From Megaustenia siamemsis (Eukaryota > Mollusca > Gastropoda > Stylommatophora > Ariophantidae), in contig JAVIAB010000160.1 of assembly GCA_032433765.1 (NCBI GenBank), forward strand, positions 14,488,807 to 14,552,806: 64,000 nt of DNA. Reading direction: 5' to 3'. Shown here in pieces: positions 1-11,770 of this stretch. Each line of letters begins with the position of its first letter. Position 1 is the stretch's first letter. Under the pieces are notes generated by a model. The model did not search any database. It was not told the origin of the DNA and saw nothing but the letters and a program-made list of their open reading frames with translations. The position numbers were made by a program, and so were the translations under genes.

Positions 1-867
1 TACGGGAACTCCAATGTAACAAATTGGTTGCCCCCTCTGTTTTAAGCTATTTCCTTTGAAGGCCAAATAATCCAAAATATTATCGACATTAGCATTTATT
101 TCAATAGAAATTGACGACAGGTATTGCTTTAAAAGAACAGCCCCGATTTTCTGCCTCTTTGTCTTACAATTTTCGACTGCAGTGATTTCAGAAAATTCAA
201 GAATAGTCCGTGCCTGCATGAAAAATCCGCCCCGGCGTTAATCACGCCCGCATACGTTAAGCGGAATTGTGCGATCGGTAGCGATGGACATTTGGCTGAG
301 TAGTTGTCACAAATTGAAGGTCTGTTGAACGTATTTTGAACATTTGTTCAAGAAATGTTAAGAAACTTTTACAAGTGTAAATAAATTTACAGAATGAACA
401 GAAGAACAATTTTGATTGCGAAAAAAGGACGCGGGGGGAAGAAATATTTAGCCAGTTCGAGAATTGATTGAAAATCAAACTATGGACAGCTGATAAGGTG
501 GTGTTTTTCGCGTTCTCTCTTTCTCTTTTCTTTCTCTTTCGCTCTTGTGTTCTCACTTTTCTTTCAATATATATCATTTTCGCATTTGTTCCCTCTTTCT
601 CTTTTCAGAGAACACGAGAAAAAGACAAGAGACTGGACAAACAACAGATTTACTTGCTCTCCTGTCCTATCTGTGTATCTTCATTCAACTGTACGTGTTC
701 TCAACTGTACGTGTTCTCAACTCCATGTTGTCGATGGTTTCACTTGTCACTGTGTTCATCTCTGAATCTCATCAAGAGCAGAACATGATTTTTAAAGTTA
801 TTATCTATGTTTTTATTTTTCATTCATTCTCATTTTGTTAATTCTTAGGCTGCGCTCATTCAAAATC
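1..867. other. No gene recognised
   Basis: AT-rich single-copy-looking DNA. Short overlapping open frames occur on both strands around 257-841, but they are low-complexity (Phe/Ser/Leu-rich), overlap each other and carry no recognisable domain. They are not called as genes. Confidence 0.5.
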
Positions 868-1762
<895 letters not shown>

Positions 1763-1894
1763 CATTTCCAACACCATCTGGACCAGAAGTAGTGTTACGT
1801 GACCTTTTCTTGTACGAATGTCATCTGTTGTAATGTCATCTGTTGTAATGTCATCCATTATGAAACCCATAACATATCGGGACGTTAACTCTAA

Positions 1895-1970
1895 CAGCGA
1901 TGGACAGCAATGGACAGTAATGGACTGTAATGGACAGCGATGGACAGCGATGAACAGTAATGGACGGTGA
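1895..1970. repeat. 10-bp tandem repeat
   Basis: Seven to eight copies of a degenerate 10-mer of the form GATGGACAGC / AATGGACAGT. It is short and lies next to unique AT-rich sequence. Confidence 0.8.
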
Positions 1971-2291
1971 AACGCTTAATGTGCCTTATGAAACAGAAAA
2001 TGTAAGTGAAGAATTTCCAAGAGATGGACAAGCAAAATATTTGACACCACTCAAAGCAGCATTTATGGGCCAAAGATATGAGAACAACAAAAAAATATGT
2101 ATTATAACAAATTTACTGATAGAACGATTAAAAGAAAAAAACAATAGCGTCTCGGCCTTACATGTGGTCTTATTCTACTTGTTACTGTTAACCTTGTATG
2201 TGTTTTTCTCGCTCCTTACTGGACAGTTTTACTGCAACATTGCAGATATTTTCCTCTTCCTGCAAAACCGAAATATCTTTTTTTTCTGTAC

Positions 2292-2706
2292 GTATGTAAT
2301 GGGTAGAGTCATTGCAGAAGTCAAACATACGTAAGGTCACCTTTGTCTACGTCCCAGGACATACGGAAGTACGGTGAAATGAAAGAGCGGACAGGTTGGC
2401 TAGTTGCGCTATTGTCGAGTACGGTCAACCAATGGATTGGCGGACATCATCAATGCCCTTCGGGAAGTGGGAAGGACATAGAATTTCGACAAACATGAAT
2501 CTACGTCACTCCTTCGGATGAAAGAGGTGGGGGTTAAGATGGGCACAGCCAGAAATGAGAAACTTAGTGGCCGTGTAAGAAGACTAATCAACCAACACAG
2601 AACTGGAGTCGTCGGTCGCTGGACACTGCGAGACTTGCTGAGGGGATCTGAGCACCTATGGACATGTTCAGAGTGCAATTATGATGACCCGCTTATAACT
2701 CAATAA
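2292..2706 (+). pseudogene. LINE family A 3' fragment (RNase H C-terminus)
   Basis: 5'-truncated copy of the family best preserved at 32,530-33,056. The segment encodes the block preceding PGHAGVRGNERADRLA (here damaged), then an open frame from 2518 with NEKLSGRVRRLINQHRTG and the terminal cysteine pair in WTCSECN, ending DDP-ITQ-stop. The last residues and the TAA stop lie in AACTCAATAA, the first unit of the element's 3' octamer tail. At least two frameshifts lie upstream of 2518. Confidence 0.8.
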
Positions 2707-2734
2707 TTCATTTTCTTGTTTCTATTCTTTTCAT

Positions 2735-3466
2735 TCATTATAGTGAAGAAAAGCAAAAATAAAGGACCTCGCCTTAATAGCAAAATGACAGCAGAAGTTA
2801 TGGTAGCAACAAAGAAACATACATCATCGCAATGCACAATAAAGACAAAAGGAAAAATATTAAAACAGGTAAATGAATTTAAATATATGGGAACAATGTT
2901 AACCGCTGATGGTAGATGTACAAATGAGGTGAGGTGCAGAATCGCTCAAAGAAAAAGCAGCTTTACAAAAAATTAGGAAGATACTGTGCAATCCACTTTT
3001 GATAAAAAAAACAAGAAAAATAGTTATTAAATGTTATGAAAAGCCAGTCTTAAAATATGGATGTGAATCATGGGCAATAGGACAACAGATAAGAAAATCA
3101 CTTGAAGCTCTAAAAATGTTATTTTACAGAAGAATGTTAAGAATCTTATGGACAGCTAAGAAAAGTAATGAAAATATTCTGAAAGGAGCAAAAACAAAAA
3201 GAGATCCAATATTAGGAAGAAACAATCATCATTTTTTTCTCCATGCAATGAGGAGGGAACAACTGCTGGAATATATTGTAACAACTGGGAAAATTGAGGG
3301 ACGAAGACATAGAGGGAAGCAAAGAGAAAAGATACTAGACAGCTTAAGAGAATAGCTTGGCAGAAGGTCAACAACAAAAATGATAAATAACTGTCGAGAT
3401 CGAAAGTTGTGGAGAGACATGGTCACCTACGCTATCAGGCATGGATCGTGATGATAATGATGTTGG
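2735..3466 (+). pseudogene. LINE family B: RT thumb and C-terminal domain
   Basis: Two open pieces (to 2976, and 2999-3355) are separated by a frameshift. The first has EVMVATKKHTS and the thumb motif FKYMGTMLTADGRCTNE. The second has VLKYGCESWAIG, FYRRMLRILWT and the terminal IEGRRHRGKQRE block. These are the hallmarks of the region downstream of the reverse transcriptase palm in endonuclease-RT LINEs. The catalytic palm is absent (5' truncation). The 3' end reads into GATGATAATGATG, a (GAT)n tail shared with the other B copies (16.2, 44.8, 50.2 kb). Confidence 0.8.
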
Positions 3467-3689
3467 TTGTAGTTAATTGTTCAGCTCCTCGGTTATTTCT
3501 TGTTAGGCGAGCTTCTTGTCAAGATTAGCATTCACACACAAATGGCATCGATATATTAAGTCTATACATGTGACTCACCAAACAAGAAGCAGACAGATTC
3601 AAAGAGAAAGATAATACACGGCGAAAGGAAAGAAAAGAAAAAAATAACATTTCTAGGGACGCTGAAAAATCCATAGTCGACTGTGACTG

Positions 3690-3780
3690 ACGGAGGCTAC
3701 TACTACTACCACTACTAGTACTACCAATACTACTACTACCAACACTACTACTACTACTACTACTACTACTACAATCACTA

Positions 3781-3817
<37 letters not shown>

Positions 3818-3872
3818 TACTACCACCACTACTACTACTACTAATACTACAACTACTTCCACCACTACTACC

Positions 3873-3904
<32 letters not shown>

Positions 3905-4106
3905 CACCACTACTACTACCACTACTACCACCACTACTACTACTACCGTTACTACTACTACTACTAATACTACAACTACTACTACTACTATCGCTACTAC
4001 CACTACTGCTACTACCACTACTGCTACTACCACTACTGCTACTACCACTACTGCTACTACTGCTACTACTATTACTACCACTACTACTAACACTACTACT
4101 GCTACT
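3690..4106. repeat. (ACT)n trinucleotide array, left part
   Basis: Imperfect ACT/TAC trinucleotide with ACC, GCT and AAT interruptions. Because the period is 3, all frames on one strand stay open and give poly-Ser or poly-Val frames of up to about 200 codons, which are artefacts. Confidence 0.95.
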
Positions 4107-4172
4107 GTTGTTGTTGCGTTCGCCCACTTTCAACTTTGACGAAGTCCCTAGAGACTAGGAACTGAATTAGGA
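4107..4172 (-). mobile_element. SINE3 3'-end fragment
   Basis: About 60 bp match the 3' end of the tRNA-derived SINE at 39,491-39,835, including CTAGAGACTAGGAACTGAATT and the GTTGTTGTTGCG tail complement. On the minus strand the element ends in GCAACAACAACAG and runs directly into GTA trinucleotides. The fragment therefore interrupts the trinucleotide array, or was its seed. Confidence 0.75.
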
Positions 4173-4795
4173 ACTACTACTACCAATACTACCACTACTA
4201 CTACTAATACTACCACTACTATTACTAATACTACCACTACTATTACTAATACTACTGCTACTGTTACTGCTACTACTACTACCAACACTACTAATACTAC
4301 CACTACTACCACCACTACTACTACTACTACTACTACTTTTACTACTACTACTACTACTACTACCACTACTACTACCACTACTACTACTACTACTACGACT
4401 ACTATTACTACTACCACTACTACTATAACTACCACTACTACTATAACTACCACTATTACTACTAATACTACTGCTACTACAATTACTAATACTTCCTCTA
4501 ATATTATTACTGCTACAACTACTACTACTACTATTACTACTACTACTACTCGACTACTACTACTACTACTAATACCACTACTACTACTACTACATTTACT
4601 ACTACTACCACAACTACTATTACTACTACAACTACTACTACTACTATTACTACTACTACTACTACTCGACTACTACTACTACAACTAATACGACTACTAC
4701 TACTACAACTACAACAAGTACAATCCCTACTACTTCTAATACTATTACTACTACTACTACTATTTCTACATGTGACTACGATTATGTAATTGCTA
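4173..4795. repeat. (ACT)n trinucleotide array, right part
   Basis: Continuation of the ACT/TAC array beyond the SINE3 fragment, with more ATT, ACA and CGA interruptions than the left part, indicating an older or less homogenised stretch. Confidence 0.95.
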
Positions 4796-5604
4796 CGTAG
4801 AAACAATCAATTTCTTATCGCTATTTATAGACAGACTGTGAATCTACAACACGAACTTCATTTTAAATAATTTATGTTAAACTAAATTCGGTCCCGTAGA
4901 GGTAATGAAGAAAAAAATAGCGGAAACTGAACAAGTATTTTAACAGAGGCAGATAATGAGCAAAGAAGACGGTGTCTCTGAATACAATAATTGGGTAATA
5001 ATGAGCGCTTAGCGGAGGTCATGAGACATAATTAGTTATGATAATTTCCTGGGTCGAAGTGTGCATGAAACGTGTTAAATAATCATTTATTTGGCTTTAC
5101 GATAGGTCAGACATTTGGGAGTTCCCGCAACATATTCAAATTAGAGGGTTCAGATGTTGCTAAAAATCGCAACTTTCGGTTCAGATTGGAAATAAACGAT
5201 TCAAACCCGCATGAAAGAGTTATATAACAGTGTCAGTTAAATCCCTTTGGGTGCGGCGAGTGTCATGAGACGTTGAGTGGGAACTGTTGTACATCCTTTA
5301 CAGGCAATTCGTTTCGTTGTCTTCTCTGTTAGTTACAAATAAAACTGCATGAGAAAGAAGACTTGGGATAAAAAGATGTCGTTGGCCATTTGTTAAGTCA
5401 GCCTCTAGGACCCGCTCTAGGCTGGTGACTCCTTGTTCGTGACAAACGGCCTCTTGACATTCTCCAAGAGGTTTCAAAGTTTGCCTCCGATGTGAAAGCA
5501 GACGTGTAATATGAGAGTCCATTGAAAAAATGGTTCAAGACAACAAAATTTATGTTCTTTTTTTAAAAAAAATTACTGTAAACATTTAATGCATAAAAAA
5601 TTAA
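4796..5604. other. No gene recognised
   Basis: AT-rich, apparently single-copy. A 74-codon minus frame at 5298-5522 has no recognisable motif and is not called. Confidence 0.4.
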
Positions 5605-5611
5605 TGTATAT

Positions 5612-6397
5612 ATATATATCAGTGGCGTATTCTCTATGTTACCGCAGCTACCGCCGGTAGCCTTGAACATATTAACGAATTACAAAAGGAAATGATAATT
5701 TATTATATTTTTTATAATTATATTACAAATGTTCTAATAATCTATTACACATTTCGAAGGCCAATATGATTTATTTGCTTTTATTTGCATTTATATACTA
5801 TAACGTTTGTTAATGAAACCGAAACTACTTTACATTGAAACCTCTAGTAGCTAGCGGTGCATTCTTCCTCTATCCGGACCAGTATTAACGACCTTGACAT
5901 TCAAAAATGGGAGTCAAAATAATATAGCGGGAGCTACCGCTAGAGGAATGCGGTTTCATGAGTTATTTTTAGCTCTAGCCAATTAGAAGCGTTAAAAGTG
6001 AAAGTGAAACTATGTCTCATTACGGGAACTTCCTTATCTAATTACAACAACGTTATGCGCATCAGCATCTGTAGAAAGAACTTTTTCTGCTCACAAGAGA
6101 ATCAAATCTTATTGTTGCTCAACTCAGACACAAGAACGCTTATCTGGTTTGACATTAATGTCCATTGAGAAATAATTCCCTCAGAAACTTAGAAACCAAC
6201 CCAACAGTACAATCACAAAGTCATCAAGACATTTTCGTCCCAAAAAAGACGGAAATAATTAACATATAAATAAGTAAGTAATTTAAAATGTAATGATGTC
6301 GTTATAAAATATTACTTTATGTTAGCATACTGAATATAATGTATGTTTTTATTTATTATGTTGTCGGTAGCCCAGACCCCAAAACCAGTATACACCA

Positions 6398-6408
<11 letters not shown>
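5612..6408 (+). mobile_element. hAT DNA transposon, internally deleted, with 8-bp TSD
   Basis: The element runs from 5620 to 6400 (781 bp). The termini are inverted: CAGTGGCGTATTC at the left and, read inward on the minus strand, CAGTGGTGTATAC at the right. ATATATAT immediately flanks both ends (5612-5619, 6401-6408), matching the 8-bp duplications hAT transposases make. Because the target is a TA microsatellite, the TSD alone is weak evidence; the inverted termini and the internal transposase remnant make the call. The interior holds only the C-terminal transposase piece, so it is a defective copy. It lies inside the (TA)n tail of the LINE C copy at 6469-6925. Confidence 0.88.
6018..6175 (+). 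pseudogene. hAT transposase C-terminal (dimerisation) domain remnant
   Basis: An open stretch of about 50 codons ends in TAA at 6175. It contains SASVERTFSAHKRIKSY and QERLSGLTLMSIEK, the conserved hAT C-terminal dimerisation signature (family form: S.ERxFSxLKxIK...RLxxLxxLSIE). No catalytic core (RNase H-like DDE region) or BED finger is present, so it is non-functional. The final Lys-stop is close to the usual end of this domain, so the 3' end of the gene appears intact and the rest deleted. Confidence 0.85.

Positions 6409-6468
<60 letters not shown>
6409..6468. repeat. (TA)n microsatellite: LINE C 3' tail
   Basis: About 30 perfect AT dimers. On the minus strand they directly follow the family C 3' end (GACAAGACGAAAAGGGCC), as they do in the plus-strand C copy at 10,981, so (TA)n is this LINE's tail rather than an unrelated microsatellite. 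Confidence 0.9.
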
Positions 6469-6470
<2 letters not shown>

Positions 6471-6925
6471 TACTATATGGCCCTTTTCGTCTTGTCAGAC
6501 GGTCTAGTGGAGGCTATTGCGTATTTTTTTGAGGTATTGTTTTTGCCGAACAGCTTCTCTCGTGGCTAATTCTACCAATGTTTGACAAACACACGCGGTC
6601 ACATAATGAACAGGTCAGGCTCGCTGGTCCACAGGGTTTACCATCCTTTTTCGTGAGTCTCTTCTCTTCTAAGTCCTGTCTTAGAACAGTCTCAAATGTT
6701 GTTATACCGTTCCTTATACGTGCTCTCCATGATGTGCGATCACTTGCCAGATGTTGCCAGTCGTTTTCACAGATGGAGAAGTCTTTCAGAGATGATTTGC
6801 AGATATCTCTATATCGTAGTTTAGGTCTGCCGATTTGTCGTTTTCCGTGTTTTAGCTCACCATATAGTATTTGCCTAGGAATGCGTTTTTCTTCCATCCG
6901 TTGGACATGCCCCAGCCATCTTAAT
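6469..6925 (-). pseudogene. LINE family C: C-terminal domain with Cys/His motif
   Basis: An open minus-strand frame covers essentially the whole fragment: WLGHVQRMEEKRIPRQILYG, RQIGRPKLRYRDICK, then a C-terminal zinc-knuckle-like CSLCDRVCLSNIGRISHERS with Cys-x2-Cys and a downstream His and Cys. This is the region after the RT thumb in many invertebrate LINEs. The copy is 5'-truncated at 6925 (AAGATGGCTGGGGCATG) and ends in the (TA)n tail. It is the best-preserved C copy in the window, with no internal stop from about 6925 to 6514. Confidence 0.82.
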
Positions 6926-7139
6926 ATATATATATAAGTGAATGTATAATTTAAACATTTAAATTGTAAATAATAATAATAAAAAGCCATAAATAGTTGT
7001 TTATTATTGTATTGTTGACACAATACCAGCAAGGCAACAGAGTTAAAATTACTAAGGACGTGTGTCTTCCCGAAAGGAACATGCGGTTGTAGATAATTGA
7101 CAATCTCGCAAACAGCAAGGAAGGAAATCGTTCAGTCAA

Positions 7140-7420
7140 AACAAGATGCTACAGAAAAATCCTAAAGATATCTTGAATAATGAAAAAGAATCCAATGAAG
7201 AAACATCAAAAGATTTAAACATTAAAAATAAATGGCTTATAAACAGCGTTCAACAGAGGAAATTAAAATACTATGGCCTTGTCAAAAGACACCGCAGGCT
7301 GAAAGAATAATAATGAATGGCATGGCTTCTGAACGACTTATCAGGGAGGAGAGGAATGTGGTTTCAAGACAACAAGGAAACATTGAACATGATAACAGAA
7401 GAAGTGAGAGATGTCGAAGA
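7140..7420 (+). pseudogene. LINE family I: C-terminal segment feeding into a 60-bp array
   Basis: Frames encode RWLINSVQQRKLKYYGLVKR and MNGMASERLIREERN, the usual 'GHVxRH...GxxxGxRxRGR' neighbourhood of LINE C-termini, with frameshifts. The fragment flows without a break into the 60-bp tandem array; the unit's DRDSFRRTIV looks like the terminal 'DRxxFR' helix of the same protein. Family assignment is inferred. Confidence 0.55.
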
Positions 7421-8360
7421 GACAGAGATTCTTTCAGGCGGACTATAGTGAATACAACGTCTGTGGGAGATCTGGCTAGAGACAGATTCTTCCAGGCGTA
7501 CTATAGTGAATACAACGTCTGTGGGAGATCTGGCTAGAGATAGAGATTCTTTCAGGCGGACTATAGTGAATACAGCGTCTGTGGGAGATCTGGGTAGAGA
7601 TAGAGAACATTTCAGGGGGACTATAGTGAATACAACGTCTGTTGGAGATCTGGCTAGAGATAGAGATTCTTTCAGGCGGACTATAGTGAATACAGCGTCT
7701 GTGGGAGATCTGGCTAGAGACAGAGATTCTTTCAGGCGGACTATAGTGAAAACAACGTCTGTGGGAGATCTGGCTAGAGATAGAGATTCTTTCAGACGGG
7801 CTATAGTGAATACAACGTCTGTGGGAGATCTGGCTAGAGACAGAGATTCTTTCAGACGGACTACAGTGAATACAACGTTTGTGGGAGATCTCGCTAGAGA
7901 CAGAGATTCTTTCAGACGGACTATAGTGAATACAACGTCTGTGGGAGATCTGGCTAGAGACAGAGATTCTTTCAGGCGGACTATAGTGAATACAAAGTCT
8001 GTGGGAGATCTGGCTAGAGATAGAGATTCTTTCAGACGGGCTATAGTGAATACAACGTCTGTGGGAGATCTGGCTAGAGACAGAGATTCTTTCAGACGGA
8101 CTACAGTGAATACAACGTTTGTGGGAGATCTCGCTAGAGACAGAGATTCTTTCAGACGGACTACAGTGAATACAACGTTTGTGGGAGGTCTGGCTAGAGA
8201 CAGAGATTCTTTCAGACGGGCTGTGGTGAATGCAACGTCTGTGGGAGATCTGGCTAGAGACAGAGATTCTTTCAGACAGACTACAGTGAATACAACGTTT
8301 GTGGGAGATCTGGCTAGAGACAGAGATTCTTTCAGACGGGCTGTGGTGAATGCAACGTTC
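7421..8360 (+). repeat. 60-bp minisatellite (about 15.7 units)
   Basis: Each unit carries GGGAGATCTGGCTAGAGA (a BglII site) and GATTCTTTCAG. The unit is 20 codons, so an open frame of 292 codons runs on the plus strand and 351 codons on the minus strand. A higher-order duplication is visible: 7741-7920 recurs at 7981-8160 (4 units, 240 bp) with only single-base differences. One early unit is shortened near 7480. Confidence 0.96.
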
Positions 8361-8400
8361 TGCAAAAGACATGTGACCGGATGATGTGGATGATGACATA
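8361..8400 (+). mobile_element. LINE I 3' end with (GAT)n-like tail
   Basis: After the last 60-bp unit the sequence departs (ATTCTGCAAAAG), reaches a stop (TGA at 8382-8384) and then GATGATGTGGATGATGACAT, a (GAT)n-type tail like those of families B and F. This brackets the 60-bp array inside the LINE. Confidence 0.5.
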
Positions 8401-8574
8401 TTTTGTTTGTTTGGAACAACCTGATTTATTTATTCAGACTAACTTTCTGACTCTCTCATCATCAGTTACAAAGCTGGGACATAGTTAAGGACAAGATTGT
8501 ATGTGGTTTGAAAACGCTATAGATAACAGCGCAATTTGTCTGAGATAGGCGTCGATTTCTGAAATAGAAGTTGA

Positions 8575-9692
8575 CGTCCGAAATAAACGCTGAACGTCTG
8601 CAATAGTCACTAACGTCCGAAATAGTCACTAACGACAGAAATAGTCACCAACGACTGAAATAGTCACTAACGTCTGAAATAGTCACTAACGTCTTAAATA
8701 GTCACTAACGTCTGAAATAGTCACTAACGACTGAGATAGTCACTAACGACTGAAATAGTCACTAACGACTTAAATAATCAGTAACGACTGAAATAGTCAC
8801 TAACGTCTGAAATAGTCACTAACGACTGAAATAGTCACTAACGACTGAAATAGTCACTAACGTCTGAAATAGTCACTAACGACAGAAATAGTCACTAACG
8901 ACTGAAATAGTCACTAACGTCTGAAATAGTCACTAACGACAGAAATAGACACTAACGTCTGAAATAGTCACTAACGACTGAAATAGTCACTAACGTCTGA
9001 AATAGTCACTAACGACTGAGATAGTCACTAACGACTGAAATAGTCACTAACGACTTAAATAATCAGTAACGACTGAAATAGTCACTAACGTCTGAAATAG
9101 TCACTAACGACTGAAATAGTCTCTAACGTCTGAAATAGTCACTAACGTCTGAAATAGTCACTAACGACTGAAATAGTCACTAAAAACTGAAATAGTCACT
9201 AACGACTGAAATAGTCTCTAAAGACTGAAATAGTCACTAACGACTGAAATAGTCATTAACAACTGAAATAGTCACTAACGTCTGAAATAGTCACTAACGA
9301 CTGAAATAGTCACTAACGACTTAAATAATCAGTAACGACTGAAATAGTCACTAACGTCTGAAATAGTCACTAACGACTGAAATAGTCTCTAACGTCTGAA
9401 ATAGTCACTAACGACTGAAATAGTCACTAACGTCTGAAATAGTCACTAGCGACTGAAATAGTCACTAAAGACTAAAATAGTCACTAACGACTGAAATAGT
9501 AACTAACGTCTGAAATAGTCACTAAAGACTGAAATAGTCACTAACGACTGAAATAGTAACTAACGTCTGAAATAGTCACTAAAGACTGAAATAGTCACTA
9601 ACGACTGAAATAGTCACTAACGTCTGAGATAGTCACTAAAGACTGAAATAGTCACTAAAGACTGAAATAGTCACTAACGACTGAAATAGACG
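8575..9692. repeat. 19-bp minisatellite (about 58 units)
   Basis: Unit GAAATAGTCACTAACGACT with GTCT/GACT alternation. A rare variant ACTTAAATAATCAGTAACG appears at 8766, 9051 and 9317, i.e. spaced 285 bp (15 units) and 266 bp (14 units), so blocks of about 14-15 units were duplicated together. The array begins in more degenerate copies near 8540. Confidence 0.95.
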
Positions 9693-10404
9693 CCGGTGTG
9701 TGAAGTAGGGTCTGATAGTTAAAATCCATTAAACGAGAGAGTGATGTCCACTAAAAAGTTCATAAATTTCAAGACGCTTGTAAATTGAAACTATATGCTG
9801 CCATAATCTATAAAACTCTTTTATTTTTAATAACACTTGCTAATATATAAATGTCAAAGGGAGGGGAGAGAACATATACCATTTCTTCCTTTCCCAATCG
9901 GGCCTAATTTAAATCGACGCCTATGAATTGTATGTCACTCGGAGCTCTGAAGCGTCCCTGATTTGTTCGTGAGCTCTGTGTGTCTCAGCGGGTGCCCTTT
10001 CATGCTCGCCCAGCTAGAAGAATATGCTCTCTGCACAAGATCGCGGTGACACATACCACAGATATAACACAGACAAAAGGTCACAATAAATCCAAAGCCG
10101 CCCACAACACCACAAACACAGGACTTTGCGTATGCCAGAAAAGATATGATAAATAAATGATAATCCTCCAGGTTTGGCTTGTCTATATATATATATATTT
10201 AAAAAAACAACATAAAATGATGTTGAGCATCTAAACAAATAGAAAGACAAATAAAACTACAACTTTTCTGCAAAAAACTTTCATCAAATATAACAAACTT
10301 TTTTTGTTTTACCCGAGGAAGGCTTCTTCCGAAACGTTGTAATTTGTTTTGATTATCTATTAGTTTAGCTGCTCAATACCGTTTTATGTTGCTTATATAT
10401 ATAT
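9693..10404. other. No gene recognised; short hairpin motif at 10,311-10,340
   Basis: AT-rich DNA. Around 10,311 ACCCGAGGAAGGCTTCTTCC is followed by GAAACGTT, a small hairpin with a GAAAC-type 3' side reminiscent of motifs seen near Penelope-like elements. No RT or GIY-YIG coding is visible here. The 78-codon minus frame at 10,014-10,250 is not recognised. Confidence 0.35.
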
Positions 10405-10978
10405 AAGACTACATGTCTTCCACATGCGATGTCTCCTCAAAATAATGCACATCAAATGGCAGGACAAAATAACCAACTTAACTGTCCTGCAACGTGCTAA
10501 GACCCAACAATCATGTCGATGCTCAGATGTCGAAGACTAAGATGGCTGGGGCATGTCCAGCGAATGGAAGAAAAATGCATTCCCAGGCAAATACTATATG
10601 GTGAACTAATAGACGGAAAAAGACAAATTCCTAATCTAAATTACGATATAGAGATATATGTAAATCATCTCTGAAAGACCTCTCCATATGTGAAAATGAC
10701 TGGGAACATCTGGCAAGTAATGGCACATCATAGAGAACTTATGTAAGGAACGGTATAACATCATTTGAGACTGTGATAAGGCAAAACTTAGAAGAGAAAA
10801 GACTCATGAAAAAGGATGGAAAACCCTGTGGATCAGCTAGCCTAACTTGTTCATTATGTGACCTCGTGTGTTTGTCAAACATTGGTAAAATTAGCCACGA
10901 GAGAAGCTGTTCGACAAAAACAAAACCTAAAAAATTACACAATAGCCTCCACTAGACCGTCTGACAAGACGAAAAGGG

Positions 10979-10980
<2 letters not shown>
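10405..10980 (+). pseudogene. LINE family C: C-terminal region, longer copy
   Basis: Starts upstream of the other C copies, with coding for IKWQDKITNLTVLQRAKT (the 'IxWxDxIxNxEVL' block after the RT thumb), then LRWLGHVQRMEEKCIPRQ and the CSLCDLVCLSNIGKISHERS cysteine/histidine tail. It is broken by frameshifts near 10,640 and 10,735. The 3' end CTGACAAGACGAAAAGGGCC runs straight into (TA)n. Confidence 0.82.
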
Positions 10981-11061
<81 letters not shown>

Positions 11062-11077
11062 TATATAAATATATATA
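10981..11077. repeat. (TA)n microsatellite: LINE C tail
   Basis: About 38 TA dimers followed by two AAATATATAT interruptions. It continues directly from the family C 3' end. Confidence 0.93.
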
Positions 11078-11078
11078 T

Positions 11079-11272
11079 TCACTTTCTGCGCGGTTTCGCC
11101 TTATGTCTTTTGGCGTGTGCTGAGACTGCTACGATGGGGACTACAGTTACCTTTCTTTGTTTGGGAGATGAGTTAGTAATTCGGATGATTCCACTGGCAC
11201 GGGCGGTTGAGCAATTATGGATTTTAATTCGTTTGCTGTGAGACCGAGGCCTTCCATAACCAATAACAATAA

Positions 11273-11275
<3 letters not shown>
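11079..11275 (-). mobile_element. Dispersed repeat Z with conserved coding end
   Basis: About 190 bp shared with 45,706-45,930 (opposite orientation), 55,003-55,200 (same orientation) and part of 57,935-58,020. On the minus strand one frame ends in [17 protein letters not shown]; the copy at 45.7 kb ends [17 protein letters not shown] in the equivalent frame, so a basic protein C-terminus has been retained. An overlapping frame gives LTANELKSIIAQPPVPV. The edge at 11,260-11,275 is a degenerate CCATAA/CAATAA hexamer. The transposon class is not recognised. Confidence 0.6.
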
Positions 11276-11360
<85 letters not shown>

Positions 11361-11361
11361 A
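11276..11361. repeat. (TA)n-(GT)n compound microsatellite
   Basis: About 24 AT dimers followed by about 15 GT dimers with one TTTG interruption. It lies between repeat Z and the 3' end of a minus-strand LINE H copy, in the tail position for that LINE. Confidence 0.93.
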
Positions 11362-11525
11362 TCAAGACTCAATCAGAGTAGGATTCCAGACTCTCTCATG
11401 AAGTTAGCTGTCTAAGTGATTCGATTGCCCCATATAGTTTCTCTTCCAGGGAGGTGGGTGTGGACCACATTGCTCTTCTCAGGTCTGTATACTGGGGGCA
11501 ATCCTGTAGAACATGTTTTGTAGTC
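11362..11525 (-). pseudogene. LINE family H extreme 3' end
   Basis: Encodes HVLQDCPQYTDLRRAMWSTP and the LEEKLYGAIESLRQLTS block, then near-terminal RESGILL-stop in another frame. This closely matches the C-terminus of family H at 54,540-54,715. It is 5'-truncated within the HVLQDC motif and one frameshift separates the two halves. Confidence 0.78.
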
Positions 11526-11601
<76 letters not shown>

Positions 11602-11603
11602 GT
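11526..11603. repeat. (TA)n/(GT)n microsatellite
   Basis: AT dimers with a CAGA interruption and a short GT run, abutting the truncated 5' side of the LINE H fragment. Confidence 0.9.
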
Positions 11604-11770
11604 TCTCTGCAGCTATACTCGCGGCCCCACATAATAATTAATATTTGATATATTTGATGATATTTCCATTTATAAGCTTTTCTATGTGAATTGAAGGACG
11701 TTCAATAGTCATGATCAGCGTTAAAATCAATCACTTGTTCTGTTTATCTTTAACTTATATCGTTTATTTT

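Noticed and set aside
257..841. Small ORFs in the first 850 bp
   Set aside because: Overlapping on both strands, low complexity, no motif.
3653..4453. Poly-Val / poly-Ser proteins
   Set aside because: ACT/TAC trinucleotide repeats read in different frames.
7364..8419. Repeat protein of about 300 residues on either strand
   Set aside because: Produced by a 60-bp unit (multiple of 3); both strands are equally open and the flanks are LINE remnant and LINE tail.
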